From Halosolutus amylolyticus (GTDB lineage Archaea > Halobacteriota > Halobacteria > Halobacteriales > Natrialbaceae), in NCBI RefSeq assembly GCF_023566055.1, contig NZ_JALIQP010000004.1, positions 1 through 64,000 of the forward strand: a stretch of 64,000 nt of DNA, in the 5' to 3' direction. Shown here in pieces: positions 8,571-17,537 of this stretch (position 1 is the first letter of the stretch; each line of letters opens with the position of its first letter). Below the pieces are notes generated by a model. That model did not search any database, was not told the origin of the DNA, and saw nothing but the letters and a program-made list of their open reading frames with translations. Position numbers and translations under genes: made by a program.

Positions 8571-9575
8571 ATGACCGCCGACGAGAGCGAACGCGACGAA
8601 TCGATCGATCCGGGGAGTGCAGACGTCCTCGTCCTCCGGAAGGGGACTCACGGGACGCCGGTCGAACGGTACGCCGAGGCGTTGCGCGATCGCCTCCCTG
8701 ACCTGACCGTCGGCCTCGCGCGCACGCCGGGCGAGGAACGCGAGGCGATCGAGACCGCGTCGTTCGTCACTGGGATGACCCTCGACGAGGACCTGCTCGC
8801 GGCCGCCGACAATCTGGACGTCTTCGCGTGTGCGTACGCGGGGACGGGCCACCTCCCGCTCGACGGCCTCGCGGATCGCGGCGTCGCAGTTACCAACGCC
8901 TCGGGCGTTCACGGGCCGAACATCGGGGAACACGTCCTGGGTGCGATCCTTCACTTCACCCGCCGGTTCCACGTGGCCGAGCGCCGCCAGCGCCGCCGGG
9001 AGTGGCGCCATTACCAGGCCCACGAGTTGCAGGGGTCGACCGTCACGATCGTCGGCCTCGGCGCGATCGGACGGGCCGTCTGCGATCGCCTCGACCCGTT
9101 CGGGGTGGACACGATCGGCGTGCGCTACTCGCCAGAGAAAGGCGGGCCGACGGACGACGTGATCGGGTTCGACGAGGAGGCGTTTCACGCAGCGCTCGCC
9201 CGGACCGACTACCTCGTGCTCGCCTGCCCGCTCACGGAGACGACCCGCGGGCTGATCGATCGGGCCGCCTTCCAGACGCTCGATCCGAACGCCGTCCTCG
9301 TCAACATCGCCCGCGGGCCGGTCGTCGAGACGGACGCTCTCGTCGACGCGCTCCGCTCGAACTGGATCCGCGGCGCCTCGCTCGACGTGACCGATCCCGA
9401 ACCGCTCCCCGAAGAGCACCCGCTGTGGAACTTCGGGAACGTCCAGATTACGCCCCACAACGCGGGTCACACGCCGAAGTACTACGATCGACTGGCCGAC
9501 ATCGTCGCCACGAACGCCCGGCGGTTCACGGAAGAGGGATCGGACGCCGACCTCGAGAACCAGGTGCTGCCGTAG
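8571..9575 (+). CDS. D-2-hydroxyacid dehydrogenase
   Basis: 334 residues from the Met at 8571. The NAD-binding motif GLGAIG is at 162-167. The catalytic triad of the family is intact: Arg248 in IARGP, Glu277 in DPEPLP and His296 in TPHNAG. It would oxidise or reduce a 2-hydroxy/2-keto acid pair such as glyoxylate, hydroxypyruvate or phosphoglycerate. There is no C-terminal ACT domain, so it is not a typical SerA. It stands alone, divergent from the flavoprotein gene. Confidence 0.9.
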   Translation: MTADESERDESIDPGSADVLVLRKGTHGTPVERYAEALRDRLPDLTVGLARTPGEEREAIETASFVTGMTLDEDLLAAADNLDVFACAYAGTGHLPLDGLADRGVAVTNASGVHGPNIGEHVLGAILHFTRRFHVAERRQRRREWRHYQAHELQGSTVTIVGLGAIGRAVCDRLDPFGVDTIGVRYSPEKGGPTDDVIGFDEEAFHAALARTDYLVLACPLTETTRGLIDRAAFQTLDPNAVLVNIARGPVVETDALVDALRSNWIRGASLDVTDPEPLPEEHPLWNFGNVQITPHNAGHTPKYYDRLADIVATNARRFTEEGSDADLENQVLP

Positions 9576-9628
9576 CTACTTCCCCGATTCGATCGCCCTG
9601 GCGTCCAGTCCGATCGATCGGGCGTCCG

Positions 9629-10744
9629 TCACTCGCTTCGCTTCGGAATGTCCTTGTCTTCGTATCCGGCCGCCCGGAAGAAGCGCCGCTCGATGATCCT
9701 GGCGGCAATGTCGATGAGGTCGTCGCCCTCCTCCGAGACGTCGGCGAAGAGTCCGAGCGGGATCTGTGCGGCCGCCATATCCTCGTGGCCGCCGGCGGAG
9801 CCGACGTCGCCGAACACCTCCTCTAAGAGGTCGGCGAGGTCGACCCGCGAGTCCGTCGATCGGGCGCTGGCGTGGATCTCGTTGCCGGTGATGCCGAAGA
9901 CGAGGACCGTCTGGACGCCCTCGAGGTTCAGCAGGTAGTCGGCCGCCTGGGGGAGCGTGTCCCGTTCGGTGCTCCGGCCGACGGTGGCGACGAGGTACGC
10001 CGATTGGACGGTGCGTGTCTGGATGGCGCTCGCGATCGCGTCGACGGTGATCTCCGAGAGCGGCGGGTCGTTCATCTCCTTGAGGAGGTTGAGGTCGACG
10101 AACGGGTGGAGGTACAGCGCCGCCTCGTACTCCTTTTCGGTGACGTTCCGGAGGAAGTCGAGGGTCTCGCGGCGAATGGCGAACAGCAACGCCGTCGCGA
10201 GGTCGGCGTCGAGCGGCAGGTCGAGCGCCCGATGGTACTCGACGATGATCGTCGTGGTGCTGCTGTACTCCTCGCGCACGTCGACGAAATCCGCCGGCGG
10301 TTCGTCGCCGGGATGGTGGTCGATCACGATGTCGACGTCTGTTCCGGGATCGAGGCTGTTGTTTCGCCCGGGGATCGAACAGTCGACGAGCGCGATGCGA
10401 TCGTAGTCCGCGACCGCGTCGCTACAGTACTGGAGGTCGATGTCGAGCAGGTTCACGAACACCCGGTTCTGCGGGTGGGTCACTTCGCCGCCGTAGAAGA
10501 ACTCGACGTCCCAGACGCTGGCGTACTCGGCGACGCGTTTCAGCGCCAGCGCGCTCGCGAGGCAGTCCGGGTCCGGGTTGTCGTGGCAGACGATCGCCAG
10601 CGAGTCCGTCCCGTCTAGCAGTTCGACGAGTCGATCGGCCCGCGATCGTTCGACTGACTCCGGTCCGATCGTCTCGTCGTCTGCCGGGTCGGAATCGACG
10701 GGGTCGGATTCTGTACCGGTGGTCGGCTGGTTATCGTTGGACAT
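9629..10744 (-). CDS. DHH-family phosphoesterase
   Basis: 371 residues from the Met at 10744; upstream in-frame sequence is Arg/Pro-rich and unlikely to be translated. The first 38 residues are acidic and disordered. Metal-binding motifs of the DHH/RecJ family follow: CHDNPDPDCLAS (53-64), DCSIPGRNN (121-129) and DHHPG (142-146), with a C-terminal DHHA1 half (G-S-A-G-G-H-E-D-M-A near 330). Such stand-alone DHH-DHHA1 proteins cleave short oligonucleotides (nanoRNase/pAp) or related phosphodiesters. The 333-residue paralogue at 36251 shares almost every motif. The substrate is unproven. Confidence 0.88.
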   Translation of the reverse strand: MSNDNQPTTGTESDPVDSDPADDETIGPESVERSRADRLVELLDGTDSLAIVCHDNPDPDCLASALALKRVAEYASVWDVEFFYGGEVTHPQNRVFVNLLDIDLQYCSDAVADYDRIALVDCSIPGRNNSLDPGTDVDIVIDHHPGDEPPADFVDVREEYSSTTTIIVEYHRALDLPLDADLATALLFAIRRETLDFLRNVTEKEYEAALYLHPFVDLNLLKEMNDPPLSEITVDAIASAIQTRTVQSAYLVATVGRSTERDTLPQAADYLLNLEGVQTVLVFGITGNEIHASARSTDSRVDLADLLEEVFGDVGSAGGHEDMAAAQIPLGLFADVSEEGDDLIDIAARIIERRFFRAAGYEDKDIPKRSE

Positions 10745-10984
10745 GGGAACTCGATCCGTCGATGACCTGGGCGAGTCGATACCGGCGTCGCCGCGACGTC
10801 GATGAGGCCCGGGTCGACGAAGAGTCAGTACCGTGTCGATCACCTGTTGTGACGACCCGGGCCCGAATAAGTGCGCTGCTTGAATGCGACCCGTGCTGGT
10901 CGCCACGAGCGGCGTGGGAAGAACGGTGGGTCGTCCGCGGGTCGTCGTGTGATCGATCCGACGGCTGCCGTCGAACGCGTCGGC

Positions 10985-11422
10985 CTACCGGACGGAATCT
11001 CCGGTGACGGACTCCGGCCGTGACGTGTCGTCACCGGTTCCCTCGATCGGATCCAGTCGGGCGAGCAGTTCCGCGCCCGGGTCGCGCATGGCGACGGTAT
11101 TCGCGTCGGCGTCGAAGTCGACGGCGCCGACGTCCGCCAGTTTCGGCACGTGGACGTGCCGGAGCGAGATGAGAACGCGCCGCTGGGACCCCAGGAGCGC
11201 GTCGCCCCACTCGGCGATCGGGTCGCGCTCGTCCGATCGCTCGGCGAGCGACACGCGATCCGCGAGTTCGTCGAGCGAAACCGGTCGCTCGGTCCCTTCG
11301 AGCGCGCGAAGGACGGCCCGGCGGCGCGGATCCGCGAGCGCGTCGAACGACGCGTCCGTTTCGTCGGACGACGGGAGAGACGGGGTCGACAGGGATTCGG
11401 GGTCGGAGACGAGTGGGATCAT
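10985..11422 (-). CDS. Winged-helix regulator, DUF7344 type
   Basis: 145 residues. It has the ASFDALADPRRRAVLRALE first helix, the RPVSLDELADRVS helix-turn-helix and the ISLRHVHVPKLADVGAVDFD wing typical of haloarchaeal DUF7344 winged-helix proteins. The N- and C-terminal tails are Ser/Thr/Asp-rich. It lies between the DHH phosphoesterase and asd genes, all on the minus strand, with 63 bases to asd. Targets unknown; a relative occurs at 246-647. Confidence 0.8.
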   Translation of the reverse strand: MIPLVSDPESLSTPSLPSSDETDASFDALADPRRRAVLRALEGTERPVSLDELADRVSLAERSDERDPIAEWGDALLGSQRRVLISLRHVHVPKLADVGAVDFDADANTVAMRDPGAELLARLDPIEGTGDDTSRPESVTGDSVR

Positions 11423-11485
11423 TACCCGTCGTTGGAACGGACGGTATATGGGCCCGCCGCCAAATCGTACAGGGTCCGCTCGGCT

Positions 11486-12520
11486 CTAGAGGTAGCCGTT
11501 CTCCAGCAGGAGTTCGCCGTTCAGCACGCTCGCCCCCGCAGCGCCGCGGATCGTGTTGTGGGCGAGGCAGTTGTACTGGAGGCCGAACGTGGACTCTCGC
11601 AGGCCGCCGGCGGCGATGGCCATGCCGTCGCCGAGCGTGCGGTCCATCCGGGGCTGGGGCCGATCGGGTTCGTCGAAGACGTGGATGAGCGGGTCGGGCG
11701 AGGAGGGAAGGTCGAGCGACGGGTACTCCCGCATCGCGTCGGCGGCCGCGTCTGCCGTGAGGGCCTCTGCGGTCTCGACCCAGACGTTCTCGAGGTGGCC
11801 GTCGATCGTCGGGATGCGGTTACAGGAGGCGGCGACCTCGACGCCGTCGTGGGTCAGCGAGGCGCCGTCGAACTCGCCGAGCAGTTTTCGCGACTCGGTC
11901 TCGAGTTTGTCCTCCTCGCCGCCGATGTGGGGGAGGGCGTTGTCGATGATCTCCATCGAGGTGACGCCGTCGTAGCCGGCGCCGGAGACGGCCTGCAGGG
12001 TCGCGACGTGGACCTTCTCGAGGCCGTACTCCGCGAGGGCCGCGAGGGTGGGGACGAAGGTAATCGTCGAGCAGTTGGGGTTCTTGACCATCGCACCGTC
12101 CCAGCCGCGCTCGTCGCGCTGGACCTCGAGCAGATCGATGTGTTCGGCGTTGACCTCCGGGATCACGAGGGGGACGTCGTCGGCCATGCGCGCGTTCGAG
12201 GAGTTCGACGACATGACGTAGCCCGCCTCACAGAACGCCGGTTCGACGTCCGCGCCGACGCTCGAGGGGAGCGACGAGAACAGCAGGTCGACGTCGTCGG
12301 GGACCTCGTCGGGATCGGTCGCGGAGACGGTCATCTCCGCGACGTCCGCGGGGATCGGGCTGTCGACGCGCCACTTGGCCGCTTGCCGATACGTCTTGCC
12401 GGCACTCGACTCGCTCGCGGTCAGGGCAGCGACCTCGAACTCCGGATGGGGATCGAGAAGCTGAATCAGTCGCTGTCCGACGGCACCGGTTGCACCGAGT
12501 ACGCCTACTCGTACTGCCAT
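11486..12520 (-). CDS. asd: Aspartate-semialdehyde dehydrogenase
   Basis: 344 residues. The NADP-binding loop GATGAVGQRLI is at 9-19. The catalytic Cys150 lies in VKNPNCSTITF, and the family segments SSNSSNARM (104-112) and AVSGAGYDGV follow. It converts aspartyl phosphate to aspartate semialdehyde, the branch point to threonine, methionine and lysine. It is of the archaeal/fungal type by length and motif spacing. The start codon is immediately upstream of GVLGATG, as usual. Confidence 0.95.
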   Translation of the reverse strand: MAVRVGVLGATGAVGQRLIQLLDPHPEFEVAALTASESSAGKTYRQAAKWRVDSPIPADVAEMTVSATDPDEVPDDVDLLFSSLPSSVGADVEPAFCEAGYVMSSNSSNARMADDVPLVIPEVNAEHIDLLEVQRDERGWDGAMVKNPNCSTITFVPTLAALAEYGLEKVHVATLQAVSGAGYDGVTSMEIIDNALPHIGGEEDKLETESRKLLGEFDGASLTHDGVEVAASCNRIPTIDGHLENVWVETAEALTADAAADAMREYPSLDLPSSPDPLIHVFDEPDRPQPRMDRTLGDGMAIAAGGLRESTFGLQYNCLAHNTIRGAAGASVLNGELLLENGYL

Positions 12521-12685
12521 TTTCCGTCCATCAGGTGCGTGTCCGCAAAACCGTTTGGGTTTCGGTCTCGCACCCCATTTGCGATCGGCTGACAGGTTCG
12601 ATCGGTCGGCCGCGCCCGCGGTGTCGTGCGCAAGCGTGGGCCCGCATAGAAGCTATTAAGAAACCGGAGCGGTTGGTATCGACCG

Positions 12686-12805
12686 ATGTACCACCAGCAG
12701 GACCGACTCGCGGACGTCGGGCTGGCCCGGCCCGGGTCGGCCGCGCGCGAGGCGACAGGCACCGTCGAGCAACCGACCACCGATCGCACGGAGTGGTCCC
12801 GATGA
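12686..12805 (+). CDS. Small leaderless ORF coupled to the next gene
   Basis: 39 residues beginning MYHQQDRLADVGLARPG. A TATA-like TATTAAG lies at 12654-12660, about 28 bases before the ATG, so the message would be leaderless. The stop overlaps the start of the following membrane-protein gene (ATGA at 12802-12805), a strong sign that it is translated or serves as a coupling leader peptide. No family recognised. Confidence 0.55.
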   Translation: MYHQQDRLADVGLARPGSAAREATGTVEQPTTDRTEWSR

Positions 12806-13065
12806 CGGATACGGGATCGGCCGCGGACTCGAACGACCTCGACCTGTTCGCGACGCCGTTCAACATCGGGGCGACGATCCTCACCGCCGTGTCGCTCCTG
12901 CTCGCGCTCGCGTTCTTCTGGGCCGGGTTCCAGGGAGGGAATCTCCTGTTCGCCGGGCCGCAACTGTCGCTACTGACGGGGACTGTCGGCGCGACGATCT
13001 GTGCCGGCATCGCCGTCATCGCGTGGGTCGCGGCGGTCTACATGGAGCCCGGCTTCGACAAGTAG
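12802..13065 (+). CDS. Small two-helix membrane protein
   Basis: 87 residues, the ATG overlapping the stop of the upstream 39-residue ORF. Two hydrophobic helices (about 24-43 and 58-80) follow an acidic N-terminus, ending EPGFDK. No catalytic motif. Probably a membrane protein co-transcribed with the preceding ORF; function not recognised. Confidence 0.7.
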   Translation: MTDTGSAADSNDLDLFATPFNIGATILTAVSLLLALAFFWAGFQGGNLLFAGPQLSLLTGTVGATICAGIAVIAWVAAVYMEPGFDK

Positions 13066-13185
13066 CGCGGCTCCGGTACCGACCCGTAACGCGCTCGATT
13101 CCTGTTTCTCCTGTAACCGCGCAGCATCGATCTCAGCAGATAGCTGGCGCTGGCGAGCCTCGATCTGGAGGACGAAAATTCCGAC

Positions 13186-13377
13186 TTACGCCGTCGCTTC
13201 GACGCCTTTCTTCCGCGTAACGTAGCCCGCGATCCGGTTTCGAACGCCCTTGGACTCGACGTTGGTGAGTTTCTCGACGCTGTCTTTGTTCTGCTCGAAG
13301 TCGGTCGTGAACGCGTCCGGGTACCGCTCCAGGAGGAGGTTCCCGGTCTTCTTGACGTATGCCGGTTTGATGGCCAT
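13186..13377 (-). CDS. rps17e: 30S ribosomal protein S17e
   Basis: 63 residues, the normal archaeal length. The start [20 protein letters not shown], the middle [10 protein letters not shown] and the [14 protein letters not shown] end are diagnostic of the S17e family of the small ribosomal subunit. A TATA-like GTTATAAG on the minus strand (around 13407-13414) lies ~33 bases before the start. It stands alone and convergent to the small membrane gene. Confidence 0.97.
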   Translation of the reverse strand: MAIKPAYVKKTGNLLLERYPDAFTTDFEQNKDSVEKLTNVESKGVRNRIAGYVTRKKGVEATA

Positions 13378-13438
13378 ACCGGAGGTTCCGTCTAGAGACT
13401 CTTATAACGCACCATTTCGGCTGATGGTTGGCGGCGGA

Positions 13439-14674
13439 TTACTCTCGATCGTCCGATCGAGTCACGCCGAGCGCGGCTGCAATCTGTCCCGCAAAGCCCG
13501 CCTCGACGACGACCGTGACGAGGATGACGAGAAAGACCGTGCCGAGCAGGACGTCCGCGCCGGCCGGATCCGTCGGAGGTGAACCCGTCCGGAGACGGAT
13601 GGCGAACAGAGTCGCGACCGACGCGGGGATGATTCCACGGGGCCCGACGAAACTGAGGAACAGCCGTTCGCGGCTCGAGAATCCGCCGCCGGCCGTAGAG
13701 GCGAAGACGACCAGCGGGCGGAGCACGATCGTCAACACGGCGACGACCGCGAGGCCGGAAACGCCGAGCGCGACCAGTTCCGAGAACTCGAGCAACGCCG
13801 CGAGCGCGATGAACACGAACGAGAGGACGAGCAGGGTCACGTCCCGTTTGAATTGCAGGATACTCTCCCGGTGGGGGAGATCGAGGTTCCCGAGCACGAA
13901 TCCCGCAGTGGCGGCGGCCGCGATGCCGGCTTCCGAGAACACCGAATCCGCGATGGCGAACGCGACGACGGCGGCAGCCAGCGTCAGGAGCCGTGCCGTC
14001 TGCGGCGACGCTTCTGCCGGAAGGTCGACCCGCGTGAGGAGCACCCAGACGACGGCCGCGATCACGAGGCCGGTGGCGATTCCCATCCCGAGCCGTTCCG
14101 CGAACAGGACGACGTATCCCCGCGGCGCGAGTTCGCGGGCCGTCATCGCCTTGAAGAGGACGATCGCGAGGATCGCGGCGGTGACGTCGTTGACGATCCC
14201 CTCCGTCTCGAGGGTCGTCGCGACCGCCTCGCGGACGGGAACGACCGCGAGGATCGGCGTGATCACCGTCGGACCGGTCGCGACGAGGAGCGCGGCGACG
14301 AGAAGCGAAATGTCCCAGCTGGGTCCGAGGAGGAATCGAACGGTCAGGGCGGTTCCGACGAACGTCGTGGCCGCACCGACGGTTATCAACCACCAGACTG
14401 CCCGCGGCGCGTCGCTGACGGTCTCGAAGTCGAGTCGGAACGACCCCTCGAAGACGATGATGGCGACGCTCACGCCGACGATGGTCGAGAGCGCCGCCCC
14501 GAAGGTGTCGGTAGTGATGATCCCGAGTCCCTCGGGGCCGACCGTGACGCCAGCCGCGATGAGAAACAGCACGCTGGGGACGCGATACTTCGCGGCGAGA
14601 AACTGTGCGCCGACGCCGAGTCCGACGACGGCCGCGACGAGCGCGACGAGGTCGAGGTCGACGTGAATGGACAC
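13439..14674 (-). CDS. CPA1-type cation/proton antiporter
   Basis: 411 residues, almost entirely hydrophobic with about 12 membrane helices. Family segments are visible: LFLIAAGVTVGPEGLG (35-50), LLVATGPTVITPILA (~130-144), ETEGIVNDVTAAI (~155-167) with the transport aspartate after Asn, and FVGPRGIIPASVA (~345-357). NhaP-type proteins exchange Na+ or K+ for H+, relevant to salt-in physiology. No cytoplasmic TrkA domain is attached. The stop is 61 bases from the S17e start, on the same strand. Confidence 0.9.
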   Translation of the reverse strand: MSIHVDLDLVALVAAVVGLGVGAQFLAAKYRVPSVLFLIAAGVTVGPEGLGIITTDTFGAALSTIVGVSVAIIVFEGSFRLDFETVSDAPRAVWWLITVGAATTFVGTALTVRFLLGPSWDISLLVAALLVATGPTVITPILAVVPVREAVATTLETEGIVNDVTAAILAIVLFKAMTARELAPRGYVVLFAERLGMGIATGLVIAAVVWVLLTRVDLPAEASPQTARLLTLAAAVVAFAIADSVFSEAGIAAAATAGFVLGNLDLPHRESILQFKRDVTLLVLSFVFIALAALLEFSELVALGVSGLAVVAVLTIVLRPLVVFASTAGGGFSSRERLFLSFVGPRGIIPASVATLFAIRLRTGSPPTDPAGADVLLGTVFLVILVTVVVEAGFAGQIAAALGVTRSDDRE

Positions 14675-14963
14675 CGGTTCACCGACCTCCGCCGTCGCGA
14701 CTCACGACGTGATACTTGCTGGAGAAATCGACGACCCGTCGAGGCTGGCCGGAGTTCGGGACCGACATGCGCCGGTGTACCACATCCGTCGACAAAACCC
14801 TCGTCCCGTCGCGGAACAGTAGCGGCGTCGGGTCGTACAGTAGAGCGATCGAGAAACGGTAGCAGTCGGCGATAGCTCTGGAACAGGGATATTAAACCAT
14901 TCGACTTATTAGATTAATCAATTGCCGTTAGTTTTAAAATACAATAGCGAGGAGTCCGTACCG

Positions 14964-15956
14964 ATGGCACTACATTTCAGAGAAGCAACTCGTGTGTACC
15001 GGAAGACGTTACCGTTCGTCTTCCTCCAGTTCGCGATCGGCGTGGCGTTCGCACTGATCGGCGTGATCTACCTCAGCCTCGTCCTGTGGCTGGGGCTCAG
15101 GTTCCTCGCGGGCAACGGTGGAGCCAGTCTGCTCGTCGTCGCGCTCGTGATGCTAATCGGTCTCGTCACGTTCGCGGGAATCTGGCGGCTGATACACAGG
15201 TACTTCCTGTATCTCGTCAAGACGGGCCACGTCGCCGTCATCGCCCACGTCGTCGAGGAGGGTGAGCCACCGGACAACCAGATCACGTACGGGGTCGAAC
15301 AGGTCAAGGAGTACTTCGTCTCCGCGAGTGCGCTGTGGGGGGTTAGCGAGGTGATCGACGCGGTGCTCAAGCAGTTCAACCGCGCGGTCGCGCGACTGAA
15401 ACGGATGATCCCGGTCCCCATTCCGTCGAACCTGGAGCGCCTGCTCGAGATCCTCCAGAAGTCGGTCGTGTTGGCAGTCCGGTACCTCGACAACGCGATC
15501 ATCGCGTACATGTTCGTCGACCGGAACGAGAACCGCTGGCAGTCGGCCCGCGAGGGACTCGTCCTCTACGCGAAGACCTGGAAGATGGTGCTCGGATCGA
15601 CCCTGCTGATCGTCGTCGGGATGTACGTCACGTCGTTCGTTCTCCTGTCCCTGCTGGCCCCGGTCGCGGTCGTGCTCGACTTCCTCCCGACCGCGTTCGA
15701 GGCGATGTCGTGGGTACTGGTCGGCGGTATCGTCGCCGTGGTCCACACCGGACTCGTCAAACCGTGGGTCAAGACCGTCGTGATCACGACGTTCCTCATC
15801 GAACAGCGCGACGAGTTCGCGGACGAGGAGACCGAGGAGTGGATCGCGGACCGCTCCGATCGGTTCGACGAGGTCGTCGAGAAGGCCGAGAACGACGAAC
15901 CGCTCGCCGAGGAGCAGGAAAAACCCGGCGACGCCCCCGAGATCACGGCGTCGTAG
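14964..15956 (+). CDS. Haloarchaeal multi-pass membrane protein
   Basis: 330 residues from ATG 14964, which has GAGGAG upstream (14949-14954) and a TTTTAAAAT TATA box (14932-14940). About four to five membrane helices (22-50, 62-84, 214-240, 250-280) alternate with a central amphipathic region containing Arg/Lys-rich stretches, and the C-terminal 50 residues are acidic. The repeated pattern of helix pairs is seen in uncharacterised haloarchaeal membrane proteins. No enzymatic motif. The ~290-base region before it (14675-14963) holds only this promoter and AT-rich sequence. Confidence 0.8.
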   Translation: MALHFREATRVYRKTLPFVFLQFAIGVAFALIGVIYLSLVLWLGLRFLAGNGGASLLVVALVMLIGLVTFAGIWRLIHRYFLYLVKTGHVAVIAHVVEEGEPPDNQITYGVEQVKEYFVSASALWGVSEVIDAVLKQFNRAVARLKRMIPVPIPSNLERLLEILQKSVVLAVRYLDNAIIAYMFVDRNENRWQSAREGLVLYAKTWKMVLGSTLLIVVGMYVTSFVLLSLLAPVAVVLDFLPTAFEAMSWVLVGGIVAVVHTGLVKPWVKTVVITTFLIEQRDEFADEETEEWIADRSDRFDEVVEKAENDEPLAEEQEKPGDAPEITAS

Positions 15957-15995
15957 ATCGCAAGCGTTGCCACGGGCACCGCCGATCGGGGAGCG

Positions 15996-16625
15996 TCACC
16001 AGGTCGAGTGGCCCCGTACGCGCTCGATCGCTTCGCGCTCCCGCGGCCCGCCCGCGCGCTCGACGATCGATGCACAGTGATCGAGTCGATCTCGCAGCCG
16101 ATCCTCGTCGTACTCCGCGACCCCGAGTCGCGACGCGGCGACGGTGGCTTCGACGACCGCGCCCAGACCCCGATCGATCGTCGGCACCGTCTCGGTCTCG
16201 ATCGCGCTCTCCACGGGGTCGAGTGACCACTCCTCCCACTCCGTCTCGCCCTCGGTGCCCGAATCGACCTGTTCGACCCGGACGCGGACCCACGCGCCCG
16301 CGGAATCGAGGATCGGCTCCTCGAGTTCGTAGATCGAGAGCGCGGCGTCGGCGAAGTCGACGGGATCGCGGGTAAACTGCACGTAGGCTTCGCCCTGCCG
16401 GTGGAGGTTCCGGCGCGTCCGGGTGTTGCCCCACGTCCGGGCGGTGACGGGATCGCCGGCGAACAGTCCGAGCGCGGCGGCGTTCCACAGTCCGTTCGGC
16501 CCGAGCGTCGTCACGACGGTCTCGGTGACGCCGGTGAGCGTGACGGGCCACGCGATGCTGTCGGTCCCGCCGTCGGGGTCGTCGTCGAAATCGGTCCGAT
16601 CGCCAGCCACAGCGTCGTCGCTCAT
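15996..16625 (-). CDS. DUF447 family protein
   Basis: 209 residues from the Met at 16625, overlapping the stop of the upstream gene by four bases (ATGA). After a disordered acidic start (1-20), WPVTLTGVTETVVTTLGPNGLWNAAALG and the TWGNTRTRRNL segment match the archaeal DUF447 family, which has a split-barrel flavin-reductase-like fold. It is the last gene of the cofD - Dus-like - CitG-like - DUF447 series. A cofactor-related role (flavin or pterin) is inferred from the fold and context, not shown. Confidence 0.85.
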   Translation of the reverse strand: MSDDAVAGDRTDFDDDPDGGTDSIAWPVTLTGVTETVVTTLGPNGLWNAAALGLFAGDPVTARTWGNTRTRRNLHRQGEAYVQFTRDPVDFADAALSIYELEEPILDSAGAWVRVRVEQVDSGTEGETEWEEWSLDPVESAIETETVPTIDRGLGAVVEATVAASRLGVAEYDEDRLRDRLDHCASIVERAGGPREREAIERVRGHSTW

Positions 16626-17515
16626 ATCTCGACGGCTTCGTGCTCGAGGGCGATGAAAAGCCCGGCCGCGGTCAGGTCCGCGGTCGTGCCAGGGTTGACG
16701 CCCCGGTCGACGAGTTCGTCGGCGAAGGTTTCGACGGCCGCGCGATCGGTCTCGAGGGCGTCTCGATCGACCAGTTCTGCGGCCCGCTCGGTCACCTCGG
16801 CCGCGACCGCCTCGCCGTGGCGTTTGACGACGAGGGTGTCGGGACGCTCGGCGAGCAGGGAGAGGAAGACGGTCGCGGCCCGATCGGTGGGCGGGCCGTC
16901 GGCCGCGGCGAGGCGCTCCGCGGCGGTGAACGATCGCTCGAAGCCGCGGATCCACTCGCGAGCGACGTCGTCCCCGGGGACGCTGCGATCCATCACGTCG
17001 AGCAGCGTCAGGCCGCGATCCTCGAGCGCAGGGATAGCGTCCGCGCCGCGGCGGACGTCGAGCGGTTCCATGTCCTCTGGCGGGTCGCCAACGAAGACGT
17101 CGACGTGTTCGAACGCGCGGTAGAAGGCGGCGGCGTCGGCGACGGTCGTCCCCTCGACGACGGACTCTGCGACTGGCTGGGACAGGTCGTCGCGAGCGGC
17201 CCGGACCAGCGGGATAACCAGGAGCAGTGCCCCGAACTGGCTGTTCTCTCCGTGCGTGGCCATTCCCTCGATCGCGCGCTCGAATGCCGGCCCGACGGCC
17301 GCGCCGTTCGCGGCGAGGTCGAGTCCCTCGCGAGCGCCGACCGCTCCGGCCAGGAAGTGCTCGAACCGGAGGTCGTCGAGGTCCCGGTGCCGATCGACGT
17401 TCCCGGGTTTCGGGGTGCCCGCGACCTCGAGCAAGAGCGCGAGTTCCGCGTTGTCGGCGGGGTCGTCCATGCGATCCAGTGCGTCCGCCCGGGCAATAGG
17501 CGTGGCTGTTTCCAC
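16622..17515 (-). CDS. Triphosphoribosyl-dephospho-CoA synthase-like protein
   Basis: 297 residues (or 282 if the internal Met at 17470 is used). The family signature EVAGTPKPGNVDRHRDLDDLRFEHFL (about 30-55) is clear, as is the NSQFGALLLVIPLVRA segment. CitG/MdcB enzymes build the prosthetic-group precursor of citrate or malonate lyases from ATP and dephospho-CoA. No lyase genes are near, so the haloarchaeal protein probably makes another triphosphoribosyl-type product. It is in the same minus-strand operon as cofD and a Dus-like gene, with 22 bases to the latter and overlap with DUF447. Confidence 0.85.
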   Translation of the reverse strand: METATPIARADALDRMDDPADNAELALLLEVAGTPKPGNVDRHRDLDDLRFEHFLAGAVGAREGLDLAANGAAVGPAFERAIEGMATHGENSQFGALLLVIPLVRAARDDLSQPVAESVVEGTTVADAAAFYRAFEHVDVFVGDPPEDMEPLDVRRGADAIPALEDRGLTLLDVMDRSVPGDDVAREWIRGFERSFTAAERLAAADGPPTDRAATVFLSLLAERPDTLVVKRHGEAVAAEVTERAAELVDRDALETDRAAVETFADELVDRGVNPGTTADLTAAGLFIALEHEAVEI

Positions 17516-17537
17516 GGCGGGCCGCCCCCGCGGCGAC

